From assembly GCA_030532705.1 (NCBI GenBank), contig JAUNKR010000010.1, forward strand, positions 1-53,585: DNA of 53,585 nt, written 5' to 3'. Shown here one piece after another: positions 25,598 to 34,826 of the stretch (its first letter is position 1; the number at the start of each line of letters is the position of its first letter). Both the position numbers and the translations under genes were made by a program. The notes below the pieces were generated by a model. It saw nothing but the letters and a program-made list of their open reading frames with translations. It made no database searches and had not been told where the DNA came from. This DNA comes from Peptostreptococcaceae bacterium. Lineage in GTDB: Bacteria; Bacillota; Clostridia; Peptostreptococcales; Filifactoraceae.

Positions 25598-25825
25598 CTA
25601 TTTTTTCAATAGGCTGTTCAAAGCAAATACGGTTTTTGTGTTGTCCAAACTTGCAGCTTCCTTATTTGCATCCGCCGCCTCGATCAATTCGGATCGAAGG
25701 ATCGAGATATCTCTCGGTGCATTGATCGAAAGCTTTACACGGTCATTCCCAATATCTACAACAGTTATTCTGATATTTCCGTCGATCACTATCGTTTCAT
25801 CTTTTTTTCTTTGAAGTACTAACAT
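25598..25825 (-). CDS. csrA: Carbon storage regulator CsrA
   Basis: 75 residues from ATG 25825, which follows AGGGGGG; the longer frame begins inside fliW. MLVLQRKKDETIVIDGNIRITVVDI and RVKLSINAPRDISILRSEL are the canonical RNA-binding beta-sheet dimer. In Bacillota CsrA represses flagellin translation and is antagonised by FliW. The gene lies 1 base beyond the fliW stop, the conserved partner order. Confidence 0.95.
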   Translation of the reverse strand: MLVLQRKKDETIVIDGNIRITVVDIGNDRVKLSINAPRDISILRSELIEAADANKEAASLDNTKTVFALNSLLKK

Positions 25826-25826
25826 A

Positions 25827-26270
25827 CTACACCCCCCTGTTAAATTTATACAGCGGATGTTTGAAAGCATAGCTATTGTTTTCCAATATCACCTGCACCG
25901 CTTTCTTGGTTTCCGGATTGATAACCACAGGACATCGCAAGTTGACAGTGCTTTCCACCATGTTTTCCTGCACCACGCAGACAACATAGTATAACACACC
26001 TTTCGTGTCTTTGTCGATCTCCAGCGATCGAATATCCTGTGCTCTCAGTTCAGGCTGATAATCACTCATCAAGAAAAATGGATTCATCAGCACGAATGCG
26101 AGGTTTTCATCCTCTACGCTCTGAAGGCATACCATCGCATCGGTGCCGTCCTCGAAATTCATCAACGCAAATTTTTTGTTGTTTTCAAATCCGAATATTC
26201 CATTATCGAATGTGAAAATGTCATTTTCTGAGAAGGTCATCTCTCCAAAATATTTTGTTTTCATAAGCAT
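25827..26270 (-). CDS. fliW: Flagellar assembly factor FliW
   Basis: 147 residues with the FliW hallmarks TFDNGIFGFENNKKFAL and the NPFFLMSDYQPEL segment. FliW binds flagellin and CsrA, coupling flagellin secretion to its translation. AAAGGAG ribosome binding site, immediately upstream of csrA. Confidence 0.95.
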   Translation of the reverse strand: MLMKTKYFGEMTFSENDIFTFDNGIFGFENNKKFALMNFEDGTDAMVCLQSVEDENLAFVLMNPFFLMSDYQPELRAQDIRSLEIDKDTKGVLYYVVCVVQENMVESTVNLRCPVVINPETKKAVQVILENNSYAFKHPLYKFNRGV

Positions 26271-26292
26271 TTATCTCCTTTTTTATGCTTGT

Positions 26293-26895
26293 TTATGCCT
26301 CCGCTTCAAAGTTCGGGTCGGCACTCTTAGGTACATATATCGGACTTCCGATATATTCTATCACTACATCCGGTCTTTGGGTTATCGAAAATTCGATCGT
26401 GCCCGGAATAAATTCAAAGTCTCCTTTTTGAATCCTCCAGTCAAAGTTCAATTTCTCCATATCATATTCGATGGTCAGGTCCGGTTCTGACCAGCTGATC
26501 TCGGGGCCAACGGTCGGGATCCTCGACAATGTGAATTCTCCTGTCGGAGCTTCCATATTCATCGCAAAGATCTGATCCAACGCTTTCCCTCCTGAAAGTT
26601 TTGCATCCATGAGCATTTGGCCCTCCCTGCCAAGCTTTGCTGTAGCTTCGTAAGCAGCTCTTTTTCCTCTCTCAGCCGCCTGTTCAATGCTTCTTCTGGT
26701 CGTCGGTACGACAGTATTTCTTGCTTCAAAGGTATCGATCCTCAATTTGATCGGTTTGGACTCTATCCTCAGTCCGCCCCCTTCTGTTCTGCTGATGCTC
26801 AGTTCCACACTGTCGGATTTACGCTCGATCTTTGCATTCGTGCTTTTCATCTCGATCGTGATCGGAACATTAGTGATTTGTATAAGTGGCTCCAC
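26293..26895 (-). CDS. DUF6470 family flagellar-locus protein (YviE-like)
   Basis: About 200 residues. Beta-rich N-terminus (PLIQITNVPITIEMKSTNAKIE), a helical middle with Arg/Ala-rich RRSIEQAAERGKRAAYEATAKLG, and a C-terminal beta region ending IYVPKSADPNF. This pattern and the position between flgL and fliW match YviE of Bacillus. Function is not established. Start chosen as GTG 26895 (AAGGAGG with 7-base spacing); TTG 26901 is too close to the ribosome binding site. Confidence 0.82.
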   Translation of the reverse strand: MEPLIQITNVPITIEMKSTNAKIERKSDSVELSISRTEGGGLRIESKPIKLRIDTFEARNTVVPTTRRSIEQAAERGKRAAYEATAKLGREGQMLMDAKLSGGKALDQIFAMNMEAPTGEFTLSRIPTVGPEISWSEPDLTIEYDMEKLNFDWRIQKGDFEFIPGTIEFSITQRPDVVIEYIGSPIYVPKSADPNFEAEA

Positions 26896-26942
26896 CGCCA
26901 AACCTCCTTGTGATCTTTACAGTCGCCCGATCCTTCGAGCAA

Positions 26943-27941
26943 CTATTTCATAAAATCTATAAATGATGGTTGAAGAATACTGGTCCCAACCTTGAGCGCC
27001 GCATTGTATGCGAACTTTGCCCATTCATAGTTGGAGATCGCCTTCTCCATATCCACATTTTCTATTGAAACGATCTTTTCGTTCAGGTTTAGTCTGTTGT
27101 CGATCAAACGGTTCTCGGTCGTTGTCAAAAAGTTTGACATCGTTCCGATCGACGTGATCTTATCGATGACCTTGTTTCGAGAGATATCAAAGGAATCGGT
27201 CAGCTTTTTGATCGCCGCCTGATCCAGTTCCGGCTTTTCAAACTCCTGCGCTAATTTGCCCATCAACGTGACCAGATTTTTATCCGTTCCGTCCGCCGTT
27301 TTTCCGAAGCCGATAAAAGAGATCGCCGGATTGGAGATATTGAGCGCCGTTCCGTCAACCACATCACCGTTTGGATCCACCTGCAATCCGAAGCCTGTGT
27401 CGATATAATACTTCTCATTTGCCAGTGCTTCCAGCTCTGCAAATTTTGTAGGATCCGAAACATCGATCCCGTGATAAGTCAATGTATTTGTAGCCTTATC
27501 CAGTTTAAGCGGAACCTGTGTCGCATTCGCGCCGCCAAAAGAGAAACGGTCGCCGAATTTTGCGTTGAGGCTCAGTACCATCGACTCCTGCATCTGTCGA
27601 AAACCTTCTGCGATCGCCTGTCGTTGTTCCAAGCTCGTAGAACCGTTGATCGCGATCAGCGTATCGGAGTGAACTTTTTCCGCCATCTTCGATACTTGCA
27701 ATATACCCGATTCTACCGAGTCCAATCTCGCCTGAGACTGCTTGATATTCTCCAGATGATCTTCATTTTTCATATATTCGCGTCGCAACTGAAATGCTTT
27801 CGTTGCGCCCGCCGGATCCTGCGCCGTCTTGCTGAAATTTCTTCTTGTCATGACCTTCTCACGCGCTTCATCCAAGCTCCTCATCGATTTATTCAGATTG
27901 GATCCATAATTTCTTAGGATCGCATTCGTTGAAATTCTCAT
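26943..27941 (-). CDS. flgL: Flagellar hook-associated protein 3
   Basis: 332 residues. N-terminal flagellin-like D0/D1 helices (MRISTNAILRNYGSNLNKSMRSLDEAREKVMTRRNFSKTAQDPAGATKA) and C-terminal helix ENVDMEKAISNYEWAKFAYNAAL. Forms the hook-filament junction with FlgK. GGAGG ribosome binding site, 3 bases after flgK. Confidence 0.93.
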   Translation of the reverse strand: MRISTNAILRNYGSNLNKSMRSLDEAREKVMTRRNFSKTAQDPAGATKAFQLRREYMKNEDHLENIKQSQARLDSVESGILQVSKMAEKVHSDTLIAINGSTSLEQRQAIAEGFRQMQESMVLSLNAKFGDRFSFGGANATQVPLKLDKATNTLTYHGIDVSDPTKFAELEALANEKYYIDTGFGLQVDPNGDVVDGTALNISNPAISFIGFGKTADGTDKNLVTLMGKLAQEFEKPELDQAAIKKLTDSFDISRNKVIDKITSIGTMSNFLTTTENRLIDNRLNLNEKIVSIENVDMEKAISNYEWAKFAYNAALKVGTSILQPSFIDFMK

Positions 27942-27944
27942 CTG

Positions 27945-29567
27945 TTACCTCCCTACGACGCCCATATTGTTGATGATGGTCGCTACCGCTTCATCCAATG
28001 TCGTCATCAGTCTTGCCGCCGCATTGTATGATTTTTGATAATGCAGAAGGTTCATTCCTTCCTCATCGAGCGATACCGCCGAGATCGAGTCCTTCATATT
28101 GGCGATCTCTTTTGCGACCGTCTTGTGATTTTCCATCATCGCCTGCGTGGATTTGATATCCAAACCAAGCACGGATCCCATATTGGTAAAATATTCCTGG
28201 AAACTTCCGTTAAATAGTTTCTTTCCTCCATCGGTCGTAAAATCATGTTTTTGTCCGAGCACGGAGATCATTTCGAGGATCTTATCATTTGCCCCGGTCA
28301 TCTTGTTCAAATCTTTGGTGTTTTTCGATGGAATGATCTGACTTGCTCCGCTCTGCCAGTCATCATGGATCTTGATATTCTTCGCAGTGATCTTTGCTGC
28401 TCCGTCATTGGCATCAAAGAGCGGAACAGAATGCTCTACCCCATTGACGTCCGTGTATTTGTTCAAACCGTTGAATGTCGTCGCGATCTTGTTTGCGAGC
28501 AGATCGAGCGATTTTTGGTAATAGCCGAGACCTCGGATCCGCTCCGGATTGTTCGCGTCAAATTCGCCGCTTCGATTTAGCATATCGAAGGAGGATTTGA
28601 TCGCTCCGGATCTCAGTTTTTCATACACATCTTGGACCTTTGCCCCATTGCCTGCCTGTATATCCGTCATCTCGAGCTTGTATGCACCAAAGTCGATCGG
28701 CGCTGCCGGCGGAACGCTTTCTTCCGGTTGCAGCTTGAACTCTGCCACCTTATTGTCGTTGATCAGCCACAGATCGCCTTGCGGATGCTTGATCTTGATC
28801 TGGAGCACCTCGACAAATTTGCCCTCCGGATCGATCTGCCCGGGCTGCGCATTCGGACCCTGCGTCAAATACTGACGCTCTGTTTTTACATCGATATTCA
28901 CATAGCTCGCCAATTCATCGATCAGGCTGTTTCTTTGGTCCAGAAGTTCCAGCGCCGGATTTCCGTGAATATGGTTCGCTTTGATCGTTTCATTCAAATT
29001 CTTGATATTGTTCAGAATGTCATTAAGCTTTGGGATCTCCACCTTACGAAGATTGAATTCCTGATCGTTTTTGACGACCTCCAGCTGATGTGCATATTGG
29101 TTGAACATCTTTGTCAGAACGTCGGCAGAAGCTTTGACCATACTATCAAATTCTTTATTCCCGACCTCCGAGGACAGTTTCTGCAGCATCGTGTTCAGAT
29201 CGCTCAGCTGATCTTGGACTCCTTTTTTGGAAACCTCATCAAAAATATTTTCAAGATCTTTCAAGATATCTTTCTTTTGCTCCTGTCCGCCGACATGAGC
29301 GATCTCATTACGGAAACGGATGTCCAAAAACGGATCTCGGATCTGCGAAATGCCCGAAGTCAAAACCCCGTTTCCAACATGAACGGAATGCTCGGATTTG
29401 TATCGTTCCGATCCCGCACCGACCGAAAGGCTCACCAGATCGAGCCGCTGTCTTGTATATCCTGCAGTATTGATATTGGAAATATTTTGTCCTGTGACAT
29501 CCAATGCTTTCTGACTTGCACGAAGTGCGAGTCTTGCTGTTGTAAATCCTGCAAATGTTGATCTCAT
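27945..29567 (-). CDS. flgK: Flagellar hook-associated protein 1
   Basis: 540 residues. Rod/hook N-terminal signature RSTFAGFTTARLALRASQKALDVTGQNISNINTAGYTRQR and C-terminal EEGMNLLHYQKSYNAAARLMTTLDEAVATIIN, both diagnostic of FlgK. The central region (residues ~230-430) is the variable surface domain. Exported by the flagellar type III system with chaperone FlgN, encoded just upstream. Confidence 0.95.
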   Translation of the reverse strand: MRSTFAGFTTARLALRASQKALDVTGQNISNINTAGYTRQRLDLVSLSVGAGSERYKSEHSVHVGNGVLTSGISQIRDPFLDIRFRNEIAHVGGQEQKKDILKDLENIFDEVSKKGVQDQLSDLNTMLQKLSSEVGNKEFDSMVKASADVLTKMFNQYAHQLEVVKNDQEFNLRKVEIPKLNDILNNIKNLNETIKANHIHGNPALELLDQRNSLIDELASYVNIDVKTERQYLTQGPNAQPGQIDPEGKFVEVLQIKIKHPQGDLWLINDNKVAEFKLQPEESVPPAAPIDFGAYKLEMTDIQAGNGAKVQDVYEKLRSGAIKSSFDMLNRSGEFDANNPERIRGLGYYQKSLDLLANKIATTFNGLNKYTDVNGVEHSVPLFDANDGAAKITAKNIKIHDDWQSGASQIIPSKNTKDLNKMTGANDKILEMISVLGQKHDFTTDGGKKLFNGSFQEYFTNMGSVLGLDIKSTQAMMENHKTVAKEIANMKDSISAVSLDEEGMNLLHYQKSYNAAARLMTTLDEAVATIINNMGVVGR

Positions 29568-29576
29568 TTTTTCTCC

Positions 29577-30026
29577 TTATGCTCTCTTACTCGAAAATCC
29601 GCTCTCCGAAGCAGCCTGTTTCCCATGATTTTTCTGTTTCAATCGCTCGAGGATCGCCTCGATGCTGTACAGATTGGATTCGATCGCCGTCTTTGTGCTG
29701 TCCGCGGTGCGATTGAACAATGTCAGTGCATCCTCCAGCTCGTAGTACATCCGCTCAAGCTCGGCTTTTTCTCTGCCTTCGAGCTTTGCAACGATCTCTC
29801 GGAAGGATAATCCTTCCAGTCCCATCTCCTTTTGTACTTCGGCGCGACGTTTTTCCAGCACACGCAGGCGCATGATCCCGACCTGCTCCTTGCTCATACA
29901 ATCTTCCAAGATCTTGAGATTGTTGTCTACGATCGCTTGAAGCTTTACATTTTCCAGTTGAGTGAGCTCTTCAAAAAAGTCTGTGAGCTCCATAATGATT
30001 TCCTTGAATTTGATCTTGTTTTCCAT
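29577..30026 (-). CDS. flgN: FlgN-like flagellar export chaperone
   Basis: 149 residues, almost entirely helical coiled coil, with FFEELTQLENVKLQAIVDNNLKILEDCMSKEQ and LRVLEKRRAEVQKEMGLEG, the FlgN pattern. Chaperone for FlgK/FlgL, encoded 9 bases downstream. GGAG ribosome binding site. The usual anti-sigma gene flgM is absent from this neighbourhood. Confidence 0.82.
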   Translation of the reverse strand: MENKIKFKEIIMELTDFFEELTQLENVKLQAIVDNNLKILEDCMSKEQVGIMRLRVLEKRRAEVQKEMGLEGLSFREIVAKLEGREKAELERMYYELEDALTLFNRTADSTKTAIESNLYSIEAILERLKQKNHGKQAASESGFSSKRA

Positions 30027-30035
30027 AACAACTCC

Positions 30036-30719
30036 TTATTCAAGCCTGCTGAGATATCCTTTCAAGATCTCAGGAATTTCTTTCAGGCTTCCTTGCCTTG
30101 CGACAGCTCCGATATTGTACGCTGCCATGGGCATCCCATAAACTACCGATGATTGCTCGTCCTGTCCTATTGTGAACGCGCCTTTTTGTTTCATATGGAG
30201 CAGTCCGTCCGCTCCGTCTCTTCCCATCCCGGTCAGAATGATCCCGACCGCATTTTTGCCAACGACTTCCGCTACCGAGTGGAACATTGCATCGACGGAT
30301 GGCTTGTGCCCGCTGATCTTCTCTCCGTCCAGACAAGATACCGAATAGCCGCCCGGCGATCGAACCACTCGCAGATGGATGCCGCCCTGTGCGATGAGCA
30401 CTCTGCCTCGTTGCAGCTTGTCCCCATGCACCGCCTCTTTGACTTCCATCTGGCAGATGGTGTTGAGCCGCTGGGCATACATCGACGTAAAACCCTCCGG
30501 CATGTGCTGGACGATGATGATCGGCGGCGTGTCCTTCGGAAGATCTTTGATCACTTCCGTCGTCGCCTCCGTCCCGCCGGTCGAAGCTCCAATCGCGATC
30601 ACGATCTGATCGAGCTTGGATGAAGTCAGCGGAGTCGTTTGTTTTTGCTCCTTCGGCTCGATCTTCTCCAGCGTCTCTCGCACCTTGGCACTCATCTCTT
30701 GTATTTGTTTGCTTGCCAT
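30036..30719 (-). CDS. CheB-type methylesterase domain, no receiver
   Basis: 227 residues. Residues ~37-225 form the CheB catalytic domain with the triad S46 (GASTGG), H72 (VQHMP) and D168 (GMGRDGADG). The first 36 residues are a charged helix (EMSAKVRETLEKIEPKEQK) like the interdomain linker of full CheB, but the ~120-residue receiver domain is missing and there is no room for it: cheR ends 12 bases upstream. It would demethylate or deamidate chemoreceptors without CheA phosphorylation control, unless a separate receiver acts in trans. Confidence 0.9.
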   Translation of the reverse strand: MASKQIQEMSAKVRETLEKIEPKEQKQTTPLTSSKLDQIVIAIGASTGGTEATTEVIKDLPKDTPPIIIVQHMPEGFTSMYAQRLNTICQMEVKEAVHGDKLQRGRVLIAQGGIHLRVVRSPGGYSVSCLDGEKISGHKPSVDAMFHSVAEVVGKNAVGIILTGMGRDGADGLLHMKQKGAFTIGQDEQSSVVYGMPMAAYNIGAVARQGSLKEIPEILKGYLSRLE

Positions 30720-30730
30720 AATTCCCTCTA

Positions 30731-31537
30731 CTACTTGCGATACGTGGCAGTTGTAATGTATTTGTATCTTGTTCGATCTCGATTGAGACTCTCCGAGTGA
30801 CCGATCAACAGATAAGCACCCGGATTGGAATAATCATAGAATCTTTCGACCAATGCATCCCTTGTCTTCTGATCAAAGTAGATCATTACATTTCTGCAAA
30901 ATATCACATCAAACTTTCGTTTGAAATTGATCTCATCCATCAAGTTAAAAGTTTTGAAGATCACATTGTCCTTGATCTCTTTGGACACTTTGTATCTTCC
31001 GCTCCCCGGATCTTTCTCAAAATATTTTTCTTTCCAATGGCCCGGCATATTTTTAAGCTCCGCATCCTCATAGGAGGAATTTTGCGCCTTGGTCAGTACA
31101 TTTTGTGAGATATCGGTCGCCAGCACTCTGGTATCCCATGCCGAATGTTTCCCGAAATAATCTTTCAGGATCATCGAGATGGTGTACGGTTCCTCTCCCG
31201 AAGAACAGCCTGCACTCCAGATCGCCAAACTTTTATTTTGTTTCGTTTTTTCCAAGTATGGAAGGATCGCTGTCTTGAGAAGCTCAAAATGATTTTCTTC
31301 CCGATAAAAGAAAGTATAGTTCGTCGTCAGCTTATTGAGCATCAGATCCACATCCGAGCTTGGCGCCGTGCCCGTGATATAGGCAACATATTTTTCAAAA
31401 CTCCCGAATCTCGCCTCATTCACGGTCGATTGCAGACGGCTGACGATCAGCTGCTCCTTCTTCCCCAGATCGATCCCAAAATTCTGTTTTACAAAGCTTG
31501 TCAGCTTCAGAAAATCACTTTTACTTATCTCTAACAT
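30731..31537 (-). CDS. cheR: Chemotaxis receptor methyltransferase
   Basis: About 268 residues from ATG 31537 (AAGGGG). N-terminal helical domain, then the SAM-binding core IWSAGCSSGEEPYTISM, VLATDISQNVLTKA, and FDVIFCRNVMIYFD, all typical of CheR. Methylates chemoreceptor glutamates with SAM. It lies between cheW and the CheB-like gene. Confidence 0.94.
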   Translation of the reverse strand: MLEISKSDFLKLTSFVKQNFGIDLGKKEQLIVSRLQSTVNEARFGSFEKYVAYITGTAPSSDVDLMLNKLTTNYTFFYREENHFELLKTAILPYLEKTKQNKSLAIWSAGCSSGEEPYTISMILKDYFGKHSAWDTRVLATDISQNVLTKAQNSSYEDAELKNMPGHWKEKYFEKDPGSGRYKVSKEIKDNVIFKTFNLMDEINFKRKFDVIFCRNVMIYFDQKTRDALVERFYDYSNPGAYLLIGHSESLNRDRTRYKYITTATYRK

Positions 31538-31580
31538 ACTACCCCTTAACATTCCTTTTATATATTATCGACCATTTTGC

Positions 31581-32051
31581 CTAACTGTTAATAAGCAATT
31601 CGCAATCCAATATCATCAATGCTTCTTTTTCATTCAGACTGATCACGCCATTGACCATTTCCTGCACGCTGTTCTCTCTCATCGGAGAAATTTGGAGCGT
31701 GTCGATGTCGATCACGTTGACCACCGTATCCACGACGATCCCGATCGATGTGCCTTCCCACTCGACCACGACGATGCATGCCTTGTCATCATACTCGATC
31801 GCCGGTTTCCCCAAGCGCAAACGAATATCGATGATCGGAATGATCTGCCCTCGAAGATTGACGATGCCCTTCACATAGTAAGGCAGCATCGGCACGAAGG
31901 TCGGTTTGGTATTCGTGATGATCTCCGTCACATATTTTGTGTTGATCCCGAACAAAAGTCCATCCGATCTAAAATTTAAATATTTTTCCATATTGGTTTG
32001 AATCTCTTGCACTTCTTGCACATTCTCTATCATTTCTTCCATGATTTCCAC
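31581..32051 (-). CDS. cheW: Chemotaxis coupling protein CheW
   Basis: 156 residues. SH3-like CheW core: YLNFRSDGLLFGINTKYVTEII, MLPYYVKGIVNLRGQIIPIIDIRLRLG, and CIVVVEWEGTSIGIVVDTV. Bridges receptors to CheA. The frame begins with GTG at 32051 (AAAGGA 5 bases upstream); ATG 32042 is a possible alternative. Confidence 0.94.
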   Translation of the reverse strand: MEIMEEMIENVQEVQEIQTNMEKYLNFRSDGLLFGINTKYVTEIITNTKPTFVPMLPYYVKGIVNLRGQIIPIIDIRLRLGKPAIEYDDKACIVVVEWEGTSIGIVVDTVVNVIDIDTLQISPMRENSVQEMVNGVISLNEKEALMILDCELLINS

Positions 32052-32077
32052 CCGATTCCTTTTCTATTTCTATTCCA

Positions 32078-32680
32078 TCATCCAAACAATGTCCACAAGA
32101 TCGCTTTGAAGCTGATCGCTCCCACCGCTGATATTGCGATCATCAATGTTTTGAACTGTCTCTCAATATCGATCATATCCAAATCAGAGTTGGATATCAT
32201 ATCCAGTGTCAACGCACAGACCAACAAGCCTGCAAGCCCTAAGATATACACCGAGGACCATCTTTGATCGCTCGATCGGCTCTTGAGGATGCCCAGCACT
32301 TCGAATAAAAGCGCCAAGACACAGAGCGCCCGAAGGATCCTCGTCATCGCGACACCCGAAACGGAGCCGAAGAACATCCCTCGTACAAACACGACCCCTG
32401 CGATCGCGGTCAATGCCAAAAAGAGAAAGATGAGTAAATAGATCCTCCTGATTTCATTTTTCTCCGAGCGTCTGAATATCCCTTGCTTTTTGCCGAGATA
32501 GACCGCCAGCAATCCCATCGAAAACACCATGATGTGAAAGTCGATCGGCTGCTCTTCCTTCAGCATAAAAATGCCCGAAAGAAAAGCTCCGCTGATCGCA
32601 AGGCTAAGCAGCACTCGCCATTTTTTATAGATCCTCAGCTCTGAAAAAGCGGCTCCTTCCGCTATATTTTTCAACCACAT
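32078..32680 (-). CDS. Unknown membrane protein in the che operon
   Basis: About 200 residues from ATG 32680, just beyond the cheA stop, with GGGAG ribosome binding site; an earlier in-frame codon at 32713 would overlap cheA. Six hydrophobic segments (near residues 22-41, 45-62, 81-105, 112-132, 145-164, 177-199) alternate with short basic loops such as GKKQGIFRRSEKNEIRR. No receptor, PAS or signalling domain is visible. Placement between cheA and cheW suggests a link with chemotaxis or motor energetics, but nothing in the sequence proves it. Confidence 0.75.
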   Translation of the reverse strand: MWLKNIAEGAAFSELRIYKKWRVLLSLAISGAFLSGIFMLKEEQPIDFHIMVFSMGLLAVYLGKKQGIFRRSEKNEIRRIYLLIFLFLALTAIAGVVFVRGMFFGSVSGVAMTRILRALCVLALLFEVLGILKSRSSDQRWSSVYILGLAGLLVCALTLDMISNSDLDMIDIERQFKTLMIAISAVGAISFKAILWTLFG

Positions 32681-32690
32681 ATCCTGCTCC

Positions 32691-34727
32691 CTATCTGCCG
32701 TTTGAGATCGCATAAAGATTCGGGATATCCAAGATCAAGCTGATATTTCCGTTCCCCATGATCGTACAGCCGGCGATCCCTGAGTTTTTGATATTATAGT
32801 TATTCAGATAAGACGGTAACGGTTTTACCACGACCTGCTGCTCGCCGATCAGCTCGTCCACAAACAGACAGTAGCCATGATCGCCCGCCTCGACCCAGAT
32901 CAAGATGCCATCCTCCAAAGCGGTATGTCTCGCTTCCAGATCATATAATTCGTGCAAGCGGATGATCGGCAGGAATTCGTCCATCTTTTTGATCATCTCT
33001 TTGCCATCTACGCTTCGGATCACTTCATCCGCCGAGATCTTGAAGGATTGACGGATATTGTTGATCGGGATGGTGAAAGTGGACTCTCCGATCGCTGTCT
33101 CCATTCCTGCCACGATCGCAAGCGTCAACGGGATCTTCAGCATCGTCGTCGTGCCCTCGCCCGGCTCTCCGTTCATAAACACCGAACCGCCAAGCGCCTC
33201 GATATTCTTGCGCACAACGTCCATTCCGACACCTCGTCCCGAATACTCGGTCACGCTGTCATTGGTGGAGAACCCTGCGCTCATGATCAATCCGATCGCT
33301 TCTTTTTTGCTATATTCGCTTCTCGACTTGACCAACAGTCCTCTGCTCTCCGCCTTGTCCAAGATCTTTTCGACATCGATCCCGCGCCCGTCATCCTGAA
33401 TGCTGATGATGACTTCACTGCCCGTATGACTTGCAGAAAGAACGATCGTTCCCTGTTGCCCTTTGCCTGCTTTTTCTCTTTCTTCGATCGACTCGATGCC
33501 ATGATCCATCGAATTTCGAACGATATGCATGATCGGGTCTCCGATATTGTCCACGATGGACTTGTCCACCTCGGTATCCTCCCCCTCGATGATCAGCTTA
33601 ACGTCTTTTCCAAGATTTTTGCACATATCACGCACGATGCGGTTCATCTTCTGGAACACGCCCGCGACCGGCACCATACGAAGAGACATCGCGATATCCT
33701 GAAGCTCCGCATTGAGCTTTCGAAGCTGACGTGCGGACTTTGTAAAACTGTCCAGCTTCAGCCCGGCAAGATCCGGTGAAGAAGTGACCATCGATTCTGT
33801 GATCACGATCTCTCCGACGATCGCCATCAATTTATCCAATTTGCTTAAATTTACACTGATCAAACTCTGTTTTGCCGCCGCATGATGACTGCCGTTTTGG
33901 TTTGCCTGCTGATTTTGTTGATTCTGCTGTGCCGCGGGAGCTTTCTTTTCCTGCTGCACCTGCTCCACTTTTTCTTCCTCGACCTCCGGTCCTTTCAGAT
34001 CCACCAATTCGTAGCCTTTGATATTCACGGAATTTTGGATCGCTGTCAATACCGCCTGGCGCTCCTCCTCGTTGCGAAGCTTGATCAAAAAACCATTCTC
34101 CAAAATATACTGCGCCGAATCCGCATTATTTTCCACATCCGCCGGCTCAAACACCGGATCCACACCAAGCTCTCGGATCGCACCGACCAGCATAAACGCA
34201 CGCAGATTTTCCATCCCCGCGTCATCGTCAAAGAAGATCTGCATCCCTTTGTAAAAATCCTTCTCGTCCTGCTCTGTATTCTGAGGGCTCAAATCCTTTG
34301 TTTCACTGGATTCGCCCGTGCTTATTTTTTGAAGGTAGCTATTAATATCCGCAATATAATTGTCGATATTTTCATTGAGCGGCTCGCCGTTTTCAAGCTT
34401 TGCGATCTCCTGTATGATATAGTCTACCGACTTAAATACAAGATCAAAAAGCTCTCGACGATAGTCTTCCTTGACTTCAGCCATTCCCTTTTCTCTGATG
34501 AAGAAAAACAGATCCTCGATCCGATGAGAGATCTTCATAAGAGAATTAAAATCCATCATCGCAGACGAGCCTTTGATCGTATGCATGATGCGGAATATTT
34601 CATTTATATGTTCATCTGTAAAATCCTTGTCCTTTTCGGCAGCGATCAAAATATCTTCAAGCTGCGCGATCAGTGAGTTTGTTTCAAACAGATACATATC
34701 CAACATGGAGTCCATTCCATTTTCCAT
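32691..34727 (-). CDS. cheA: Chemotaxis histidine kinase CheA
   Basis: About 678 residues. P1 HPt domain with phospho-His49 (IMHTIKGSSAM). A P2-like ferredoxin-fold domain (~165-250), then a Gln/Asn-rich linker (QQNQQNQQANQNG). Next the P3 dimerisation helices (SVNLSKLDKLMAIVGEIVITESM), the P4 ATPase (IVRNSMDHGIE, IQDDGRGI, GRGVGMDVV) and the P5 CheW-like domain. ATG 34727 is chosen over GTG 34736 because AAGGCGG is 8 bases upstream. First gene of the 11-gene minus-strand operon. Confidence 0.96.
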   Translation of the reverse strand: MENGMDSMLDMYLFETNSLIAQLEDILIAAEKDKDFTDEHINEIFRIMHTIKGSSAMMDFNSLMKISHRIEDLFFFIREKGMAEVKEDYRRELFDLVFKSVDYIIQEIAKLENGEPLNENIDNYIADINSYLQKISTGESSETKDLSPQNTEQDEKDFYKGMQIFFDDDAGMENLRAFMLVGAIRELGVDPVFEPADVENNADSAQYILENGFLIKLRNEEERQAVLTAIQNSVNIKGYELVDLKGPEVEEEKVEQVQQEKKAPAAQQNQQNQQANQNGSHHAAAKQSLISVNLSKLDKLMAIVGEIVITESMVTSSPDLAGLKLDSFTKSARQLRKLNAELQDIAMSLRMVPVAGVFQKMNRIVRDMCKNLGKDVKLIIEGEDTEVDKSIVDNIGDPIMHIVRNSMDHGIESIEEREKAGKGQQGTIVLSASHTGSEVIISIQDDGRGIDVEKILDKAESRGLLVKSRSEYSKKEAIGLIMSAGFSTNDSVTEYSGRGVGMDVVRKNIEALGGSVFMNGEPGEGTTTMLKIPLTLAIVAGMETAIGESTFTIPINNIRQSFKISADEVIRSVDGKEMIKKMDEFLPIIRLHELYDLEARHTALEDGILIWVEAGDHGYCLFVDELIGEQQVVVKPLPSYLNNYNIKNSGIAGCTIMGNGNISLILDIPNLYAISNGR

Positions 34728-34826
34728 AATAAACACCGCCTTGTAATTTTTTGAATAAAATGTTATATAATAGGTATCGGTTCTTATAAAAAAAAGATAA
34801 TATAGGAGAGAAAAAAAGGTAAAGAT

